This document shows, one piece after another, positions 44,800 through 57,115 of a stretch of 64,000 bases of DNA (the stretch's first letter is position 1; every line of letters starts with the position of its first letter). The stretch is from Hysterangium stoloniferum (lineage: Eukaryota; Basidiomycota; Agaricomycetes; Hysterangiales; Hysterangiaceae). The stretch is from assembly GCA_015178975.1 (NCBI GenBank), contig WHVD01000069.1, positions 124,001 through 188,000 of the forward strand, in the 5' to 3' direction. The position numbers and the translations under genes were made by a program. Below the pieces are notes generated by a model. The model was given only the letters and a program-made list of their open reading frames with translations. It made no database searches and had not been told where the DNA came from.

Positions 44800-46351
44800 A
44801 ATCTCTGATTCAATAGGTGGCTTAGGCCTCTCTGAGCGAATTGACGGTCCTCCTCAAGTTGAGAGAGACTTTCGATAAGGTGTGCAATCTTGGTCATGCC
44901 GGCTGCCATTAAACCCCTCTCCTCAAGTGACCTGGGCTTGTGAGCCCAACGAGCGGGGTCGTGAATTATCCCAATTGTCTCCCCTCGTCAGATAATTTTA
45001 GGGGTTAGCGACAGGTTGGCCAAGGGTACTGCCGTGGTATTCCTTGATATTGCTGTGATTGGGGTGGCTAATATGGAACCGTCCTCATTTTGCAATACAA
45101 TTCCTTCGACAATCCACTCCTCACCCATTAGGTCTTCAACAAAAATAGGTGCTAGTCTGGCTGACTCCGGATCGATGGTGCAGTCCTCCAGGGCTCACAT
45201 GACTCTTTTGGTACGCACGCCTTTATCGGGAAGAGAGGTGTGTTTGGGTTGCTCCTTCTGATGCTTCCTGAAAGGAGCCTTGTTGATGGTGAAGGTCAAA
45301 GGTTGAGGTTCCTTAGAAGAACTGGCTGGAATAAAACCCTGTCGTCCCGGGAGAATAAGCCTAGATCCCAACAGCTGATCTCTTAGAGTACCAATTTCAT
45401 AGTTAATATGGAAATCTTCTCCTAAAAGAATTGGCACTGTCATTCCTCTAACGACATAGGTTTCCGCCGCGAACTTCAGTAAGATTCCACTGTCGTCCTC
45501 CAGGTGTGAAGAGTGGTGGAAGTTCTAACCATTCTATATATGAAGAATATTGACCGTTTAGGTACGACACTAAGATGTATTGACTGTCTAAGTCTAATAC
45601 AGACTGAACACGTATTGACTACTTAGTTCAATACGGTAGAGAGAAGTAGCTATCTATAATAAGGTAGAGAGCTAGAACGAATAAGTAGAATCAACTGTTA
45701 AGTGCAATTCTGAACGACTGCTTGAGTGCAAAGTAGAGTAACTAGAGAGTCGAATAATAGAGTAGTGTGGATGTAGTCCACGCGGGTTGAGATAAGGATT
45801 GAGTTTCGACTGGTACAGTTCGAAACTCTGATTGAGTAGATAGCTAAAGCCCTTCTGTGATGGTCAAGATGATACACCAATCACAACTTACAGGACACTA
45901 ACAGGTGTCTGGGTAAGTCGTGGTTGTGGTGTAAAAAGTGTCTGAGTTCTAAACTATGGGTGCTAGAATACATAAGTCTGGCATGTATGCACCCACAAGA
46001 GTCGATGTACCGCATACATAGGTCGTCGAACTAATTATAGATATATAATAAAAGAGAGAAAACAGAAATAATAAAGGGAATATAGTAAGAGCTCATCCGA
46101 CTATATTTCCTGAGTGTATTTCACCATACCTCTCACACCAGGTAAATAGGAATATTAACATATCCAATGACCTTGGCGTTACCTGTGAGCTGGATTAGGC
46201 GTAACTTGAGTCCCTGTTTCAACTTATACTGGCCCTGCAGCCCTTTGTAGAATTCCTCTGATATGAGGGAAAGATCCGCTCCTGTGTCCATTCTGACTTT
46301 AACATGTTCAGGTGAATTGGGAGTTCCTACATGACCGAAAACATGGAGCAC
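44800..46351 (-). mobile_element. Element G: protease region, split by a solo LTR
   Basis: The aspartic protease motif DTGADLS is in the reading at 46133-46351. The following text (ILLGEDFHINYEIGTL, LILPGRQGFIPASS) is at 45195-45443, on the other side of the LTR at 45505-46137. The order agrees with element D, where the same region is uninterrupted. Confidence 0.8.
45505..46137 (-). mobile_element. Solo LTR, 633 bp, inside the G protease
   Basis: It runs from TGTGAAGAGTGGTGG to CATACCTCTCACA and is flanked by the perfect duplication CCAGG (45500-45504 and 46138-46142). It is of the same subfamily as the LTRs of D (50484) and J (50870, 60367). Confidence 0.93.
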
Positions 46352-46810
46352 TGCAACTCCTATGCTAGAGTAACCACTGGGGGGGTCCCGTTTTCAATAA
46401 AGGATCGTAGTATCCTCCTTCATCAGTCGACTGGGACGAGGGTATTGGATTCTAGGCCTCCTACTTTCCTTGTGCAGGGACAGGCTCACATTCCTGCGCT
46501 CACTTCAACAAGGAATATGTGTTGAGGGGGAATCCAATGCCGGATCACTGTCGCTGTCCTCCGAATCTGAGTCATCGTACAGTAGTAAGTTGGGGGGGTT
46601 TCCAGGATCAAACGGGAATGTGTCAATGTCAGCTCCAGGTGAACAGAGCAAGTCTGAGCTGATTTGTTCATGATAACCTTGAGTCTGATGGTGGTTCTTG
46701 GTCAGGCCTTCAAGGTCCTGCCGGTGTGCACTCAACCGATCTCCCTTTTCGAAGAAATCTGCAGTAAGTATGGATACGTAGACCTCAGACGGAAGAGCTT
46801 CACCAGTTGT

Positions 46811-49371
46811 TCAATTTTCCTCCCTTACTAAATCATCTCTGACTCGGGGTGCATAAATGGGAACAATAGTCAATTCATCATCAGAGCTATTTACTTGTCC
46901 TTGTATAGATAGTCCATGAACCGCTTCATATAACCTTTGCTCCTCAGTTTCCTCTGACATATCCTGTGCGGAGCATTTGTTGATAGAGACATAATGAGAC
47001 ATTTTGCCAGCGTGGGGGCAATCTATCTTGAAATGCTCCAGAATTCCACATATCCAACATTCCTTGGTGGGTTTGACCGAGCTCTTCTTGTTACTCCTCT
47101 CAAAGAACATTTTTCCGTGACACTTTCCCTGCATCGGGTTAGCGGTGTCGGGGACGATCCTTCTTGTCGAGGCTCTCTCATTAGTCTCACTGATGAGAAC
47201 ATGGTTAGGTGAAGAGAGGTCGTCTGTGGCCCTAAAATCCAATTCCTGACCTTCTGATAACATTACACGCGGTTTCTGGAACTGGTAATGTTCCCGGTGC
47301 ATTTGGACCCAAGCGTTGATCAGAGCTTCTTGCAGGTTATTAGCATAAGTCTGCAAACTCATGATGTCATCGATGGGTTGTCCTTGAAGAAGGTAGAGCC
47401 ATTCCGTAGGCAGCATGAGAATGAGTCTGCGCATTTCATCCCCTCTGTCTTGGTGGAACCCATACAGAAACGATAGAGTTTAACTCTCTGCTGGATATAG
47501 TGGACAGGTGTCTCATGATCGTGACCAGCTTGTCGAAATTTCATGGCTTCCCATTCTAAGGCCAAGGATTCACACCAGTGAGTTCCAAGCAATCCTTCCA
47601 CAATGCCCCAAAGAAACGACCCATGAGATTGACTGAATTCAGTATGATGCTCACAGTCTAGGGTGCTCCACCAGACCTTAGCATTGCCCATGAGTCGTCT
47701 TGGCAGAGCAACTCCTAACAGCGCACTCAAAGAGTCTGATACCTCCGTGAGACTCATGATGTCCATGATATAATCCAGGGCCTTGGATTGGGTTCCATCA
47801 TATTCAGGGAGGTCAGACCATTTGATCTTGATGTTGTTGGTGTTGAGAGTGATCTTCTTGTCCTTAGGTAAGTCATCGATAAGTGCGCTAGCTTGAGACT
47901 GCATCGGAGTTTGAAAGGGGGTGCTAGGCACTCCATTGTAGCGCTCCCCACGTCCTGAATTCCCTTCTTGGTCTGAAGGATTCGAACTCCCAGATGAATC
48001 GCTAGGGGGTCCTCCAGATGGCAAGAAAGGATTCAAAGTGATCGGCAGAGAATGGTGGGGACCATCTGAGTTCAGCGATCCTCGACCAGCAACTGGGCCA
48101 GCTATACCCTCAGTGAATGCTGTAGAAAAAGACGGTCGACCCTTGCTGGCGACTGATTGGTTTCTGACAGTGGTCACCTCATTCCCAAAGTTAGGGCTGT
48201 TCGAGACTCCTTCAAATGCAACGTGAGAATGATGATCTCCCTGGGGAGGCACTGGGCCAGATTCCATTGCGATTTGTCTCTCGATTTCTGTCGTGTTCAG
48301 AAGTCGACACGGCTGAGGTTGATGAAAAGGAGCGCAGACCTCAATCCTCTTTTCCTGAAGGCATTCTATCACCTGCATCCTCATGTCCAGTGGAAAATCC
48401 TCCAATATCACGGGACGGTTGAGAGAATATAGAAAACGAGTATCAGGAGACCCATTTAGGTTGCGAACGAACAAATTAGTCGTGGAGAGAGGCGAATCGG
48501 GGACCTGAATCGAGTCATTATAGGGGAGGAGTACCTCTAAAACCATCTTATTGAGTCTTCTTTGATTTCGCTTCAACCGACCCCTTAAAGTGAAGTATGC
48601 AAACAATAGATTTGGCATGACTCCATTGAGAGACTCCTCCAACATATGGATGTACATGTACTGGTAGTCAACCTTAGGCACAACATGATCTCCGCCGAGC
48701 AGGATGTGTAGGATCTGCAACACATCATCATGTGTACGAAGTGCTTCAAGGAATAGAGAGAACACCTCCCACTTGAGAATCCTTCTTCCTCCTTCCATAG
48801 CAGTTGTCACCTCATTCAACCATTCGGGAATCGATTGGGTCAAGTCCTCAAGGTTCCCTGGTCATGTGAATAAATCCCGTGCCAATAAGATCACCTGATA
48901 ATGACCTAACCAGACTGCTACAGTCACTGGTAAAATGGGGTAATCCGTATTGTACTCCTCCACAAAGGGAGTAACCTGATCCTCGGAGATTTGATCGGTG
49001 TAGTACATATCCCATTGCAAGTCGATGGGCTGAGCGTAAACCATATGACCTCTGAGGAACTGCTTAAGGATAACCTGTCTCGGAGGGAACATGAGAATGG
49101 GCTCGGGTGCTTGACTAGACTCAATGTTGGCTCCAGGGATATTCAACTGCCCGGGTGATGAGCGTTCCTCAGGTGGATCGGGGGGAATGTTCGTTGACAA
49201 TCCAGCTACTACTCTGGCGGGATCCTCCGGAGGAGCCGATCCTTGAAAAGTCGACGAAGACTTCCTCAAAGTGACATTACGGGGTGGTTCTAAGTTAGTG
49301 GATCTTTGACAAGGCATGGAACTGCTCGGAGTTGACGAAGACCTTGGTGTTTGATTCTTGCCCGTAGTCAT
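46811..49371 (-). mobile_element. Element G: gag
   Basis: The long open readings at 48862-49371, 47359-48843 and 46811-47434 cover the gag. The N-terminus is Pro/Ser-rich (MTTGKNQTPRSSSTPSSS). Then come FPPRQVILKQ and LHILLGGDH (shared with F), a central Ser/Pro-rich stretch, a capsid-like LEWEAMKFRQAGHDHETP, and a zinc knuckle CWICGILEHFKIDC near 47010-47060. It is rather large for a Ty3/gypsy gag. Confidence 0.8.
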
Positions 49372-49432
49372 TCACGTGCTCGAGTCTTAGTAGTCAAATA
49401 ATAAGACCTTTCCTCGTAGGAAAAGAACGGTC

Positions 49433-49448
49433 TGGCCCGGATCACCAC
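49433..49448 (-). promoter_or_regulatory. Primer-binding site of element G
   Basis: Directly inside the 5' LTR the minus strand reads G then TGGTGATCCGGGCC, identical in position to F and D. It fits the 3' end of a tRNA ending GGATCACCA; the tRNA is not identified. Confidence 0.65.
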
Positions 49449-50088
49449 TGTGAAGAGTCGATAGATTCTGACTGCTCAATATACAAAGAATAGTGTTTAT
49501 TCAACTACTATTAGAAAGTATTGACTGTTCAGTACAATACTATAGATTACTAGACTGATAGTACTAGTATAGGGACACACTACACATCACAAGAGCAACT
49601 GTACAGTTGCTTGTGACGACTAGAACAAGAGAATAGAAGAGTTGACCCTTACAGTGCAACTTGTAGCTAGAAGTAAGAGAGATAATCAGCGAAAGTCTGA
49701 ATATCTAGGGTAGAGAGATAGCAGTGCGAGTCGACTACAGTGTCGACGAGCACAGAGTCTTGAGAGTGGAACTCGACCTTCGTGGTTCGAGTCCAAATAC
49801 TATTAGTATGCAAGAAGACACTACCTTTATGGGTAGCTGAGATATTACCCTTGACACCTCTCGCTATTCGACGTCTGAGTCGTTACGAGGTGGTGTCTGC
49901 TGGGTAAAAGTGTCTGTCTATTAGACACCGAGAGCGCCCATAGATATACACAAGGCTTTGAACTAAGAAATAAGGGTATGCTCGGAAGATATAGAGAATT
50001 AAAGAAAAGAAATAAAAACTAGATAATAAAGTACTATAATACGTCTATTATTCCACAGTCCAATCATGATATATGCATACCCTTCACA
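49449..50088 (-). mobile_element. 5' LTR of element G
   Basis: This 640-bp LTR, from TGTGAAGAGTCGATAG to CATACCCTTCACA, is the partner of 29142-29781. It is followed by CCAAG (50089-50093), matching ACAAG at 29137-29141 in four of five bases. Confidence 0.9.
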
Positions 50089-50795
50089 CCAAGGCACTGC
50101 TTGAGGATGACCTGCCTTGGTGGGAATGAGAGAACGGTTCGGGTGCACAGATAGGCTCAACATTAGCTCCAGGGGTGCTCAACTGCCCGGTTGATGGACG
50201 TTCCTCATGTAGATCAGGGGGAGTATCCATTGACGGTCCAGCTGCTGCTCTGGGGGAATTCCCAGGAGGGGCTGGTCTTTGAAAAGTCAATGAAGACTTC
50301 CTCATGGTGACGTTACAGGGTGGTTCCAGACTAGCAGGTCTTTGACGAGGTTTTGAACTACTTGGGGTTGTTGAAGATCTCAGTGTTTGGTTCTTGCCAG
50401 TGGTCATTTACGTGCTTAGAAATTAATAGTGGTAGAGTAATGTTTTCTTCATAGGGAAAGAGCAGTCCAGCCCGGATCACCACTGTGAAGAGTGGTGGAA
50501 GTTCTAACCGTTCTATATATGAAGAATATTGACCATTTAGGTACGACATGAAGATGTATTGACTATCTAAGTCTAATACGGACTGAATGTGTATTGACTG
50601 TTTAGTTCAATACGGTCGAGTGAAATAGCTATCTAAAGTAGAATAAAGAGCTAAAATGAATAAGGAGAATCAACTGTGAAGTACAATTCTGAGTGACTGC
50701 TTGAGTGTAGAAGAGAATAGTGAGAGAGTCAAATAACAGAGTAGTGTGGATGTAATCTGCATGGATTGAGATAAAGATGGAGTTTCGACTGTACG
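50089..50795 (-). mobile_element. Element D: 5' LTR (partial), primer site and gag start
   Basis: The reading at 50094-50407 (MTTGKNQTLRSSTTPSSS) is a close relative of the G gag N-terminus. The primer site lies at 50468-50483. An LTR starts at 50484 (TGTGAAGAGTGGTGG) and loses likeness to its subfamily after about 50795. The next 75 bases (50796-50869) are not recognised and may be old target DNA. Confidence 0.75.
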
Positions 50796-51169
50796 TAAAA
50801 ACCAGTTTCAAGTTATGCAGATTAACAATGGCATAGTTACTTTCCCCCTCTTTAGGATAGATGTCCCATTGTGAGAGGTACGGCAAAATATACTCAGGAA
50901 ATATAGTCTGGATGAGTGTAAGGGTGACTCTCTAGACCGCACTAACTCGTACTATGACTGAGTTGGGGTCCTAGCAGAGGAAATCCGAAGTGAGTTTATA
51001 CCTGTCTAATTACATACATGTAGAATACAATACTACTTACCTAGCAGAGGAAATCCGAAGAGAAAAGTCTAAGGAATCCTCGGCTAGCGGGTGACTAACT
51101 AAAGGTGCAGCTGAGTTTGAAATGTGATAACAACAAGGTGCCCCTCTCAGTCTTTACTTATGAACTATA

Positions 51170-51664
51170 TTAAGGAGAGTCAGAGAAAATGGAAAACTTA
51201 AGATTGTCCCCTGACATCACCCCCCCTTTAAGGTATGGCGTCCCGACATTGTGTTGCTGCCAGTAGAGTCCAGGCTTGACCTTTTGAAACCCTGGAATCT
51301 GGGTTGCTCGTACTGTGGTGGTTGGAGGTTGCCTTGATCCTCGAATAGGGCCCTGAATTGTTACTGCCTCTGGATGTTGTGTGTGGAAGTCTGCTGTCAA
51401 GGCAGGGGCGAATACCTTATGTCCTGGTTCCCAGCTATTATGTTCCATGCCGAAACCTTGCCATTTTATGAGGTATTCAATTCTTCCATATCCCCATCTA
51501 CTGTCCAATACCTTCTCAACCTCATACTCAATCTCTCCTTCTACCACTATTGGATCTGGTGGTGGTTTAGCATGGCGGCCAGTGATTGGATCCTCAATCT
51601 TTGGTGTCAGTTTCACCACATTGAAGACTGGGTGAAGTCTGTTCATGGACCTGGGCAGTTCCAA
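51170..51664 (-). mobile_element. Element C: integrase end with chromodomain
   Basis: The reading starts MELPRSMNRLHPVFNVVKL, the classic end of chromovirus integrases, and has a chromodomain: YEVEKVLDSRWGYGR, EYLIKWQGFGMEHNSWEP. It runs a short way into the 3' LTR. Confidence 0.88.
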
Positions 51665-52177
51665 TCTATAGGCAATTGGTGAGACCTGTTCAAGTACCTT
51701 AAATGGCCCTAATCGAAGGTGTGAAAGCTTCTTTGAGGGCTGGGCGATTTGAATATCACTGGCATCTAGGAAAACTTGGTCTCCTGCCTTGAAGTTTGGT
51801 GCTGGGGTTCACCGACGGTTATAGTACTTTGTCATGTCATCCTTTGCTTTAGCCAGTGCTGCTTTTGCCTCCTCAAGAGTTTCAGCCATTCGATCTCGAA
51901 GATCATTTACTGATTCTACCTTATTGGATCAAAGGTTTGGTTCAAAACCCATTCATGGATGACGTCCACAGTCTAACATGAATGGTGTCTGTTGTGTAGA
52001 TGCATGGATATGGTTGTTATATTGGAATTCTGCAAGTGGGAGAAGATCAACCCAGTCTGATTGGCGCTGATTTACAAAAATCCGTAGATATGTCTCCAAC
52101 TCTTGGTTGACTCATTCAGTCTGTCCATCAGTCTGAGGGTGGTAGGCTGTGGAATAGGCTGGTTGAATACCAAGGAG

Positions 52178-53317
52178 TCAGTATAATTCCCGAGTGAATT
52201 GACTTGCAAACTGTGATCCACGATCTGAGATAACTCGCTGTGGAAGTCCATGATGCTTCCACACATCCTTGAAAAAGATCTGAGCTGCACCAACAGAGTC
52301 AACAGTCTTATGTGTAGGTAGGAAGTGTCCACACTTTGTCATGAGATCTACAATCACCATCACTGGATCGTACCCTTGGGATTCAGGTAGGTCAACTATG
52401 AAGTCAACACTAGTTGTATCCCATCGATCTTCTGGTGTGGCATTTGGGTGTAATTCCCCAATTGGCATTCGACGCTGGAACTTGGTGCGCATACAAATGT
52501 CACAGGTCTTGACATACTGCCCTATATATTGTGATATACCTGGCCACCAAAAGTTGCGACTGATCAGCTCTAAGGTCTTCCATCGTCCTGCATGGCCAGC
52601 AACCCGAGAGTCATGATGCTGTTCCACAATTCTACGCCTCAGTTCTGGGTCAGTTGGTATGTATATTTTTCCCCGATACAATACCAGTCCATCCTCCTCT
52701 GACCATTCCATTAATCTGATGGATTGGCCACCAGATTTTCGGAGCTCCTTCACTGCTGTGATCACTGCTTCCTCCTGTTCACCCTTCTCATTTCCTTGAT
52801 GAATAGCAGTGAGAAATTCATGTTCTGGCCCATGTATTGACACACCCTCCATGGCTCGAATTGCAAAAAACTCTGGTTTAAGTAGGGTTATGTCTGAGTT
52901 GTCACCCTCACCAGAGCCATGGTCAGGCCGGCGAGAGAGTGCATCAGTTTTGCCCATCGAGCGTCCTGGTCGGTGGTGCAGTTGGAAATCAAACCGTGCC
53001 AGGAATAGGGACCATCTGGCCTGTCTTCGATTTAACTTCTTTGAAGACATGAAGTACTCCAGGTTTTTGTGGTCAGTCCACACCTCCACTGAGTGTCGTG
53101 CCCCCTCTAGGAAATGTCTCCACTCATCAAAGGCATGGATCACTGCAAGCATCTCTTTGTCATGGATCTCATAATTGCGTTCAACAGCTGACAGGCTTTT
53201 TGAGTAAAAGGCAACAGGATGCCACTTTCCATCATCCAGCTGTTGTGAGAGGACTGCTCCAGTGGCATAGTCTGATGAGTCAGCTTCAACTCCAAATGGT
53301 TTTGAGTCATCGGGCAT
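52178..53317 (-). mobile_element. Element C: RNase H and integrase core
   Basis: RNase H text is clear: FGVEADSSDYATGAVLSQ, HDKEMLAVIHAFDEW and EVWTDHKNLEYFM. The integrase zinc module follows (HHDSRVAGHAGRWKTLELI, CDICMRTK), then the core DTTSVDFIVDLPESQG, VIVDLMTKCGHF and VISDRGSQFASQF. The rest of the core continues below 52332 (QTDGQTE-like text near 52110). Confidence 0.9.
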
Positions 53318-53447
53318 TGTCAGAATCGGTGCATTTGTAACTGAAGAAAAGGAAAGCTTGGTCCTCTGTTATAGTCCACCTCCAAGCTGATTCCTTTTTT
53401 GTGAGGTCAAACAGTGGTTGTGCATGGTGGGAGAAATCCGCTATAAA

Positions 53448-55208
53448 TCACCTATAGAAGTTGGTAAACCCAAGGAAGGCTTGTACCTCTTTCCGGCTAG
53501 TTGGAGTGGGCCAATCACGCACACCTGACACCTTAATTGGGTCCATCTCTGCTTGGTTTTCAGATATGACTAGGCCCAGGTATTCAATCTTTGTTCTTTC
53601 GAACTCACATTTCTCTGGCTTAAGGTAGAGTTTATACTCACGAAGACGCTCAAGGACCAGTAATAGGACACGGCAATGTTCCTCAAGTGTCTTGGTAAAG
53701 ATGAGGATGTCATCCAGGTAGACACATGTGACTCCTTCAGCAATCAAATCCTGGAAGATATCATTCATCATAGTCTGGAAGGTTGCTGGGCTATTAGTGA
53801 GACCGAAAAACATGACTAAGGGTTCAAACAACCCTCTATTTGTTCGGAAGGCAGCCTTCCACTCATCCCCTTCTTTTATGCGAACATTGTTGTAGCCCCA
53901 TCTAACATCAAGCTTTGTGAAATACCGTGCCCCTTTCAATCGATTTACCAGCTCTGAAATGAGTGGGAGTGGATATCGATTTTTTATGGTTTGGTCATTC
54001 AGTATACGATAATCTTGGACAAGTCGAAGGGAGCCATCCTTCTTCTTGATGAAGAAAACTGGGGATGCCATGGGTGACTTAGAAGGATGTATCCGACCGG
54101 TTGCCAAGTTTTCAGCAATAAAGATATCCAGCTCTGTCTGCTCATTGAGGGACATAGGGTAGACCTTGCAATTGGTTGATTTTGCATCAGGGATTAGTTC
54201 AATTGCATGGTCCCAAGGCTTTCGATCTGGTAGTGAATCAAATGACTCCTTAGAAAACACATCTTCAAAGGTGTGGAGATACTCTGGGACAACATGTTGG
54301 AAACCCTTTGGACTTGGTGTGTTGAACCTTGCACTAGCCTCTGCTAATCTCTGAGACACTGTAGCAGATGCTCGAATCTGACTTGGAGTCAGTTCTGGGT
54401 GCAGCACTGTGACAAATACCCGATCTCCATCTTCAATTGAGTCATCCATTTGGTCCTCCACCTCATCAGACTGATCAGGTAGCAAGTCAGGAATTGGCTC
54501 TTCTATTTCCTCCAATATGAAGATTGGGGCTGGGGCATCTCTGCAAGCTTGTAAACATCTGATCTCTTCACGTGCCCGGAGGGTTGATATTTTACGCTCT
54601 TTACAGTGTGGGTTGCAACGGGTCATCTTGACTTCTTGTGTCTGCCAATTTATCTCAGGATTGTGATCCCTAAGCCAGGTATAGCCAAGCAAAAGGGATT
54701 CCTTCCCAAGCTTGGTAACTGCAAATAGTGCCTTCTCTGAGTGGTCCTTGTAACGGAGGACCAGTTCAGCAACTTCAGTGATTGAACCTGCTTCGTTGGG
54801 TGTCCCATCTACATTGTACACATGGATTGGGTAAAGGAGTGATCGTGTGGCAATTCCATTTTCATGCACATAGTCTCGGTCAATGAACAAACCAGTTGCA
54901 CCACAATCAACCAATGCACGAGTTGATCGGATAAGACCAGTATCAGTTGTTTGGAGTTCAACTTTCAGGTGTAATGATTTGGCAGTTGCAGTTGAGGCAA
55001 TAATGAAAGATTTTGGAAGACGGCGTTCCCAAACTGGTCTTCTACGATGTGAATGGACGGAAAGGGGCTTGGATGGGGTAGGTATGACTTGAATTCCAGT
55101 GTCCTCACTCAATGGAGGTTCAACTTCAGATGTATTAACTGTACATACATCATCAACTGAGAGGACACTGAATCTATTTGAAAGTGGCAGCAAGGGCATA
55201 CCCTTCAC
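53448..55208 (-). mobile_element. Element C: protease and reverse transcriptase
   Basis: A 586-codon open reading has a protease-type ALVDCGATGLFIDRDYV, then the reverse transcriptase with SPVFFIKKKDGSLRLVQDY, RYPLPLISELV, YFTKLDVRWGYNNVRI, FGLTNSPATFQTMMN and the catalytic YLDDILIF. Confidence 0.92.
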
Positions 55209-56383
55209 TCGCTGCTGTCGGGAAAACCCGAAACAGGCTGTAGATCAGCCCCTCTCGGAGAATCATCAGCTTCGGCCACCCTACTACAAGCAATTCGGAC
55301 ATCTGCTTCAGCAAGCAGGATATCCATGGCCATGTCCTGTCCTTCCTGATCAAGGCTGGTGAGTAACGAACGGATCCTCTGCAGTTTACGAGGGCAGTCT
55401 CGACTGAAGTGACCCGGTTGACGACATTCGAAGCAGAGGGTCGAAGGAAGGCCGCGGCCTTTGGTTGCATCGACGTCCATCGCGTCCATTGGCCTAGAGG
55501 AGGGTAGAGTCAGCATAGGATGTGGGGGAATGACGCAGGTAAACGACGCAGGTACGACACGGGGGAGCGACGCGGGTACGATGCGAGGAAACATCGCAGA
55601 TTTCAGTGCGACCAGTCACATGGTGATGCCTGCAGAATGAAAGATTTCGTTCACGTTTCGGTTTCGGTCGAAGTGGGAAGCGGCGTCGTACCAGCCTTGC
55701 TCGTCGTCATCCTTCGGGCGGTTCTCCATCGTCGCGACCTGGGTCTGGATATTCAGTAAGAGGCCGTGTCGATATTTCATTATGATGGCTAATGAGTCTT
55801 TGTAACCCACAAGGTCAACAAGTTCACAAAACTCGTCAGTGTACTCGTCGACGGTTCTTTGGGCTTGATGGTACATTGTTCCTTCTAGTTTGATACGGGC
55901 CGTCGCTGCTTCGTCAGCTGGAAAGAATTCGCGCTCGAAGGTCTGCACGAAGGTCTCCCACAAAGGCACTGTTTCTCCTTGACTCCACAACTTCATGAGC
56001 CGGTTCGCAAAAAGGGTGGCTCGGCCAGTTTTCATGAACGACACCACCCACTGTACCTTCGTCTCGTCTGTTTGGAATTTCGACCCGTTCATGCTAATGT
56101 ATAACAGACACGAGTTGTAAAAGGTGCATCCACCAGATCGATCGCCATCATACGCATTCGGGAGTGGGACCTTCGGACCTGAGTTCGTCGAAGCGGCAGA
56201 AGGAATCGACGTAGGTAACGCTGTCGGCTGTGGAGGATTCGCTGGTGGTTGCGACTGTACGGTAAGTTGCTGGAGGATTTGCTGCAACAAGTCCGTGTTT
56301 TGCTTCTGGGAAGCTTGGAGTTCGCGAATCTTGTTACTGTGCTGTTCCAGCACCTGGTGAGGATCGGTTATAGAAGCCGACAT
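55205..56383 (-). mobile_element. Element C: gag and zinc knuckle
   Basis: The gag starts MSASITDPHQVLEQHSNKIR and holds a retrotransposon capsid region (WVVSFMKTGRATLFANRL, LWETFVQTFEREFFPADE). The nucleocapsid knuckle CFECRQPGHFSRDCPRK is in the reading at 55205-55594. Confidence 0.9.
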
Positions 56384-57115
56384 GATGGTAAAAATGAGGA
56401 AAGGGAACGACGCGTAAATTCGAAGTCAATTAGATCTGTATAAATGTTTGAACTTGCAATCTTGAATATGGTTCGAAAAATAGCGGCGGTAATTTCAGTC
56501 ACTCGATGTGAGACTTTTCTTCTGTAAGGGCGACTCTCTAGACCACACTAACTCACACTATGACTGAGTTGGGGTCCTAGCAGAGGAAATCCGAAGTGAG
56601 TTTATACCTGTCTAATTACATACATGTAGAATACAATACTACTTACCTAGCAGAGGAAATCCGAGGAGAAAAGTCTAAGGAATCCTCGGCTAGCGGGTGA
56701 CTAACTAAAGGTGCAGCTGAGTTTGAAAATGTGATAACAACAAGGTGCCCCTCTCAGTCTTTACTTATGAACTATATTAAGGAGAGTCAGAGAAAATGGA
56801 AAACTTAAGATTGTCCCCTGACAATGAGCTCGTACTATATTTCCATTATTATTTCTACTTTCTCTCTATTTTATTATACACTTATAATTAGTTTGACAAC
56901 CTATGTATGTGGTACATCGACTCTTGTGGGTGCATACACGCCAGACTTATGTATTCTAGCACCCATAGTTAGAACTCAAACACTTTTACCCCACAACCAC
57001 GACTTACCCAGACACCAGTTAGTGTCCTGTAAGTTGTGATTGGGGTATCATCTCGACCATCACAGACGGGCTTTGACTATCTACACAATCAGAGTTTTGA
57101 ACTATAGCAACTTTC

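Larger units (their letters stand above)
29142..50088 (-). mobile_element. Element G: nested Ty3/gypsy chromovirus-like fossil with extra 3' protein region
   Basis: Paired 640-bp LTRs lie at 29142-29781 and 49449-50088. By eye they differ by about 4%, mainly by transitions. Order on the minus strand: 5' LTR, primer site, gag, protease, reverse transcriptase/RNase H, integrase, chromodomain, an extra protein region, polypurine tract, 3' LTR. It holds five insertions with traceable target duplications: solo LTRs at 30794-31268, 40780-41807 and 45505-46137, element F at 31546-39370 and, inside F, a Tc1-like transposon. The reading is broken in many places, a dozen or more. G itself sits in element D. 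Middle-aged, older than C and the TRIM. Confidence 0.88.
50917..56823 (-). mobile_element. Element C: young Ty3/gypsy chromovirus with paired LTRs
   Basis: LTRs of 300 bp (50917-51216) and 301 bp (56523-56823) differ by about five substitutions and one indel by eye, and are flanked by ATGAG (50912-50916 and 56824-56828). The minus-strand order is gag (55616-56383), zinc knuckle (55205-55594), protease and reverse transcriptase (53448-55208), RNase H and integrase (52178-53317), integrase end with chromodomain (51170-51664), polypurine tract (51217-51229) and 3' LTR. It looks nearly whole, with roughly half a dozen breaks. It is clearly a different lineage from D and G (YLDD instead of YIDD, other gag, short LTRs). 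Confidence 0.93.

Noticed and set aside
25412-50795. D's two pieces as two separate elements
   Set aside because: The sequences on the two sides of G are neighbouring parts of one gag-bearing element and carry near-matching 5-bp flanks (ACAAG/CCAAG), so a single element split by G is simpler.
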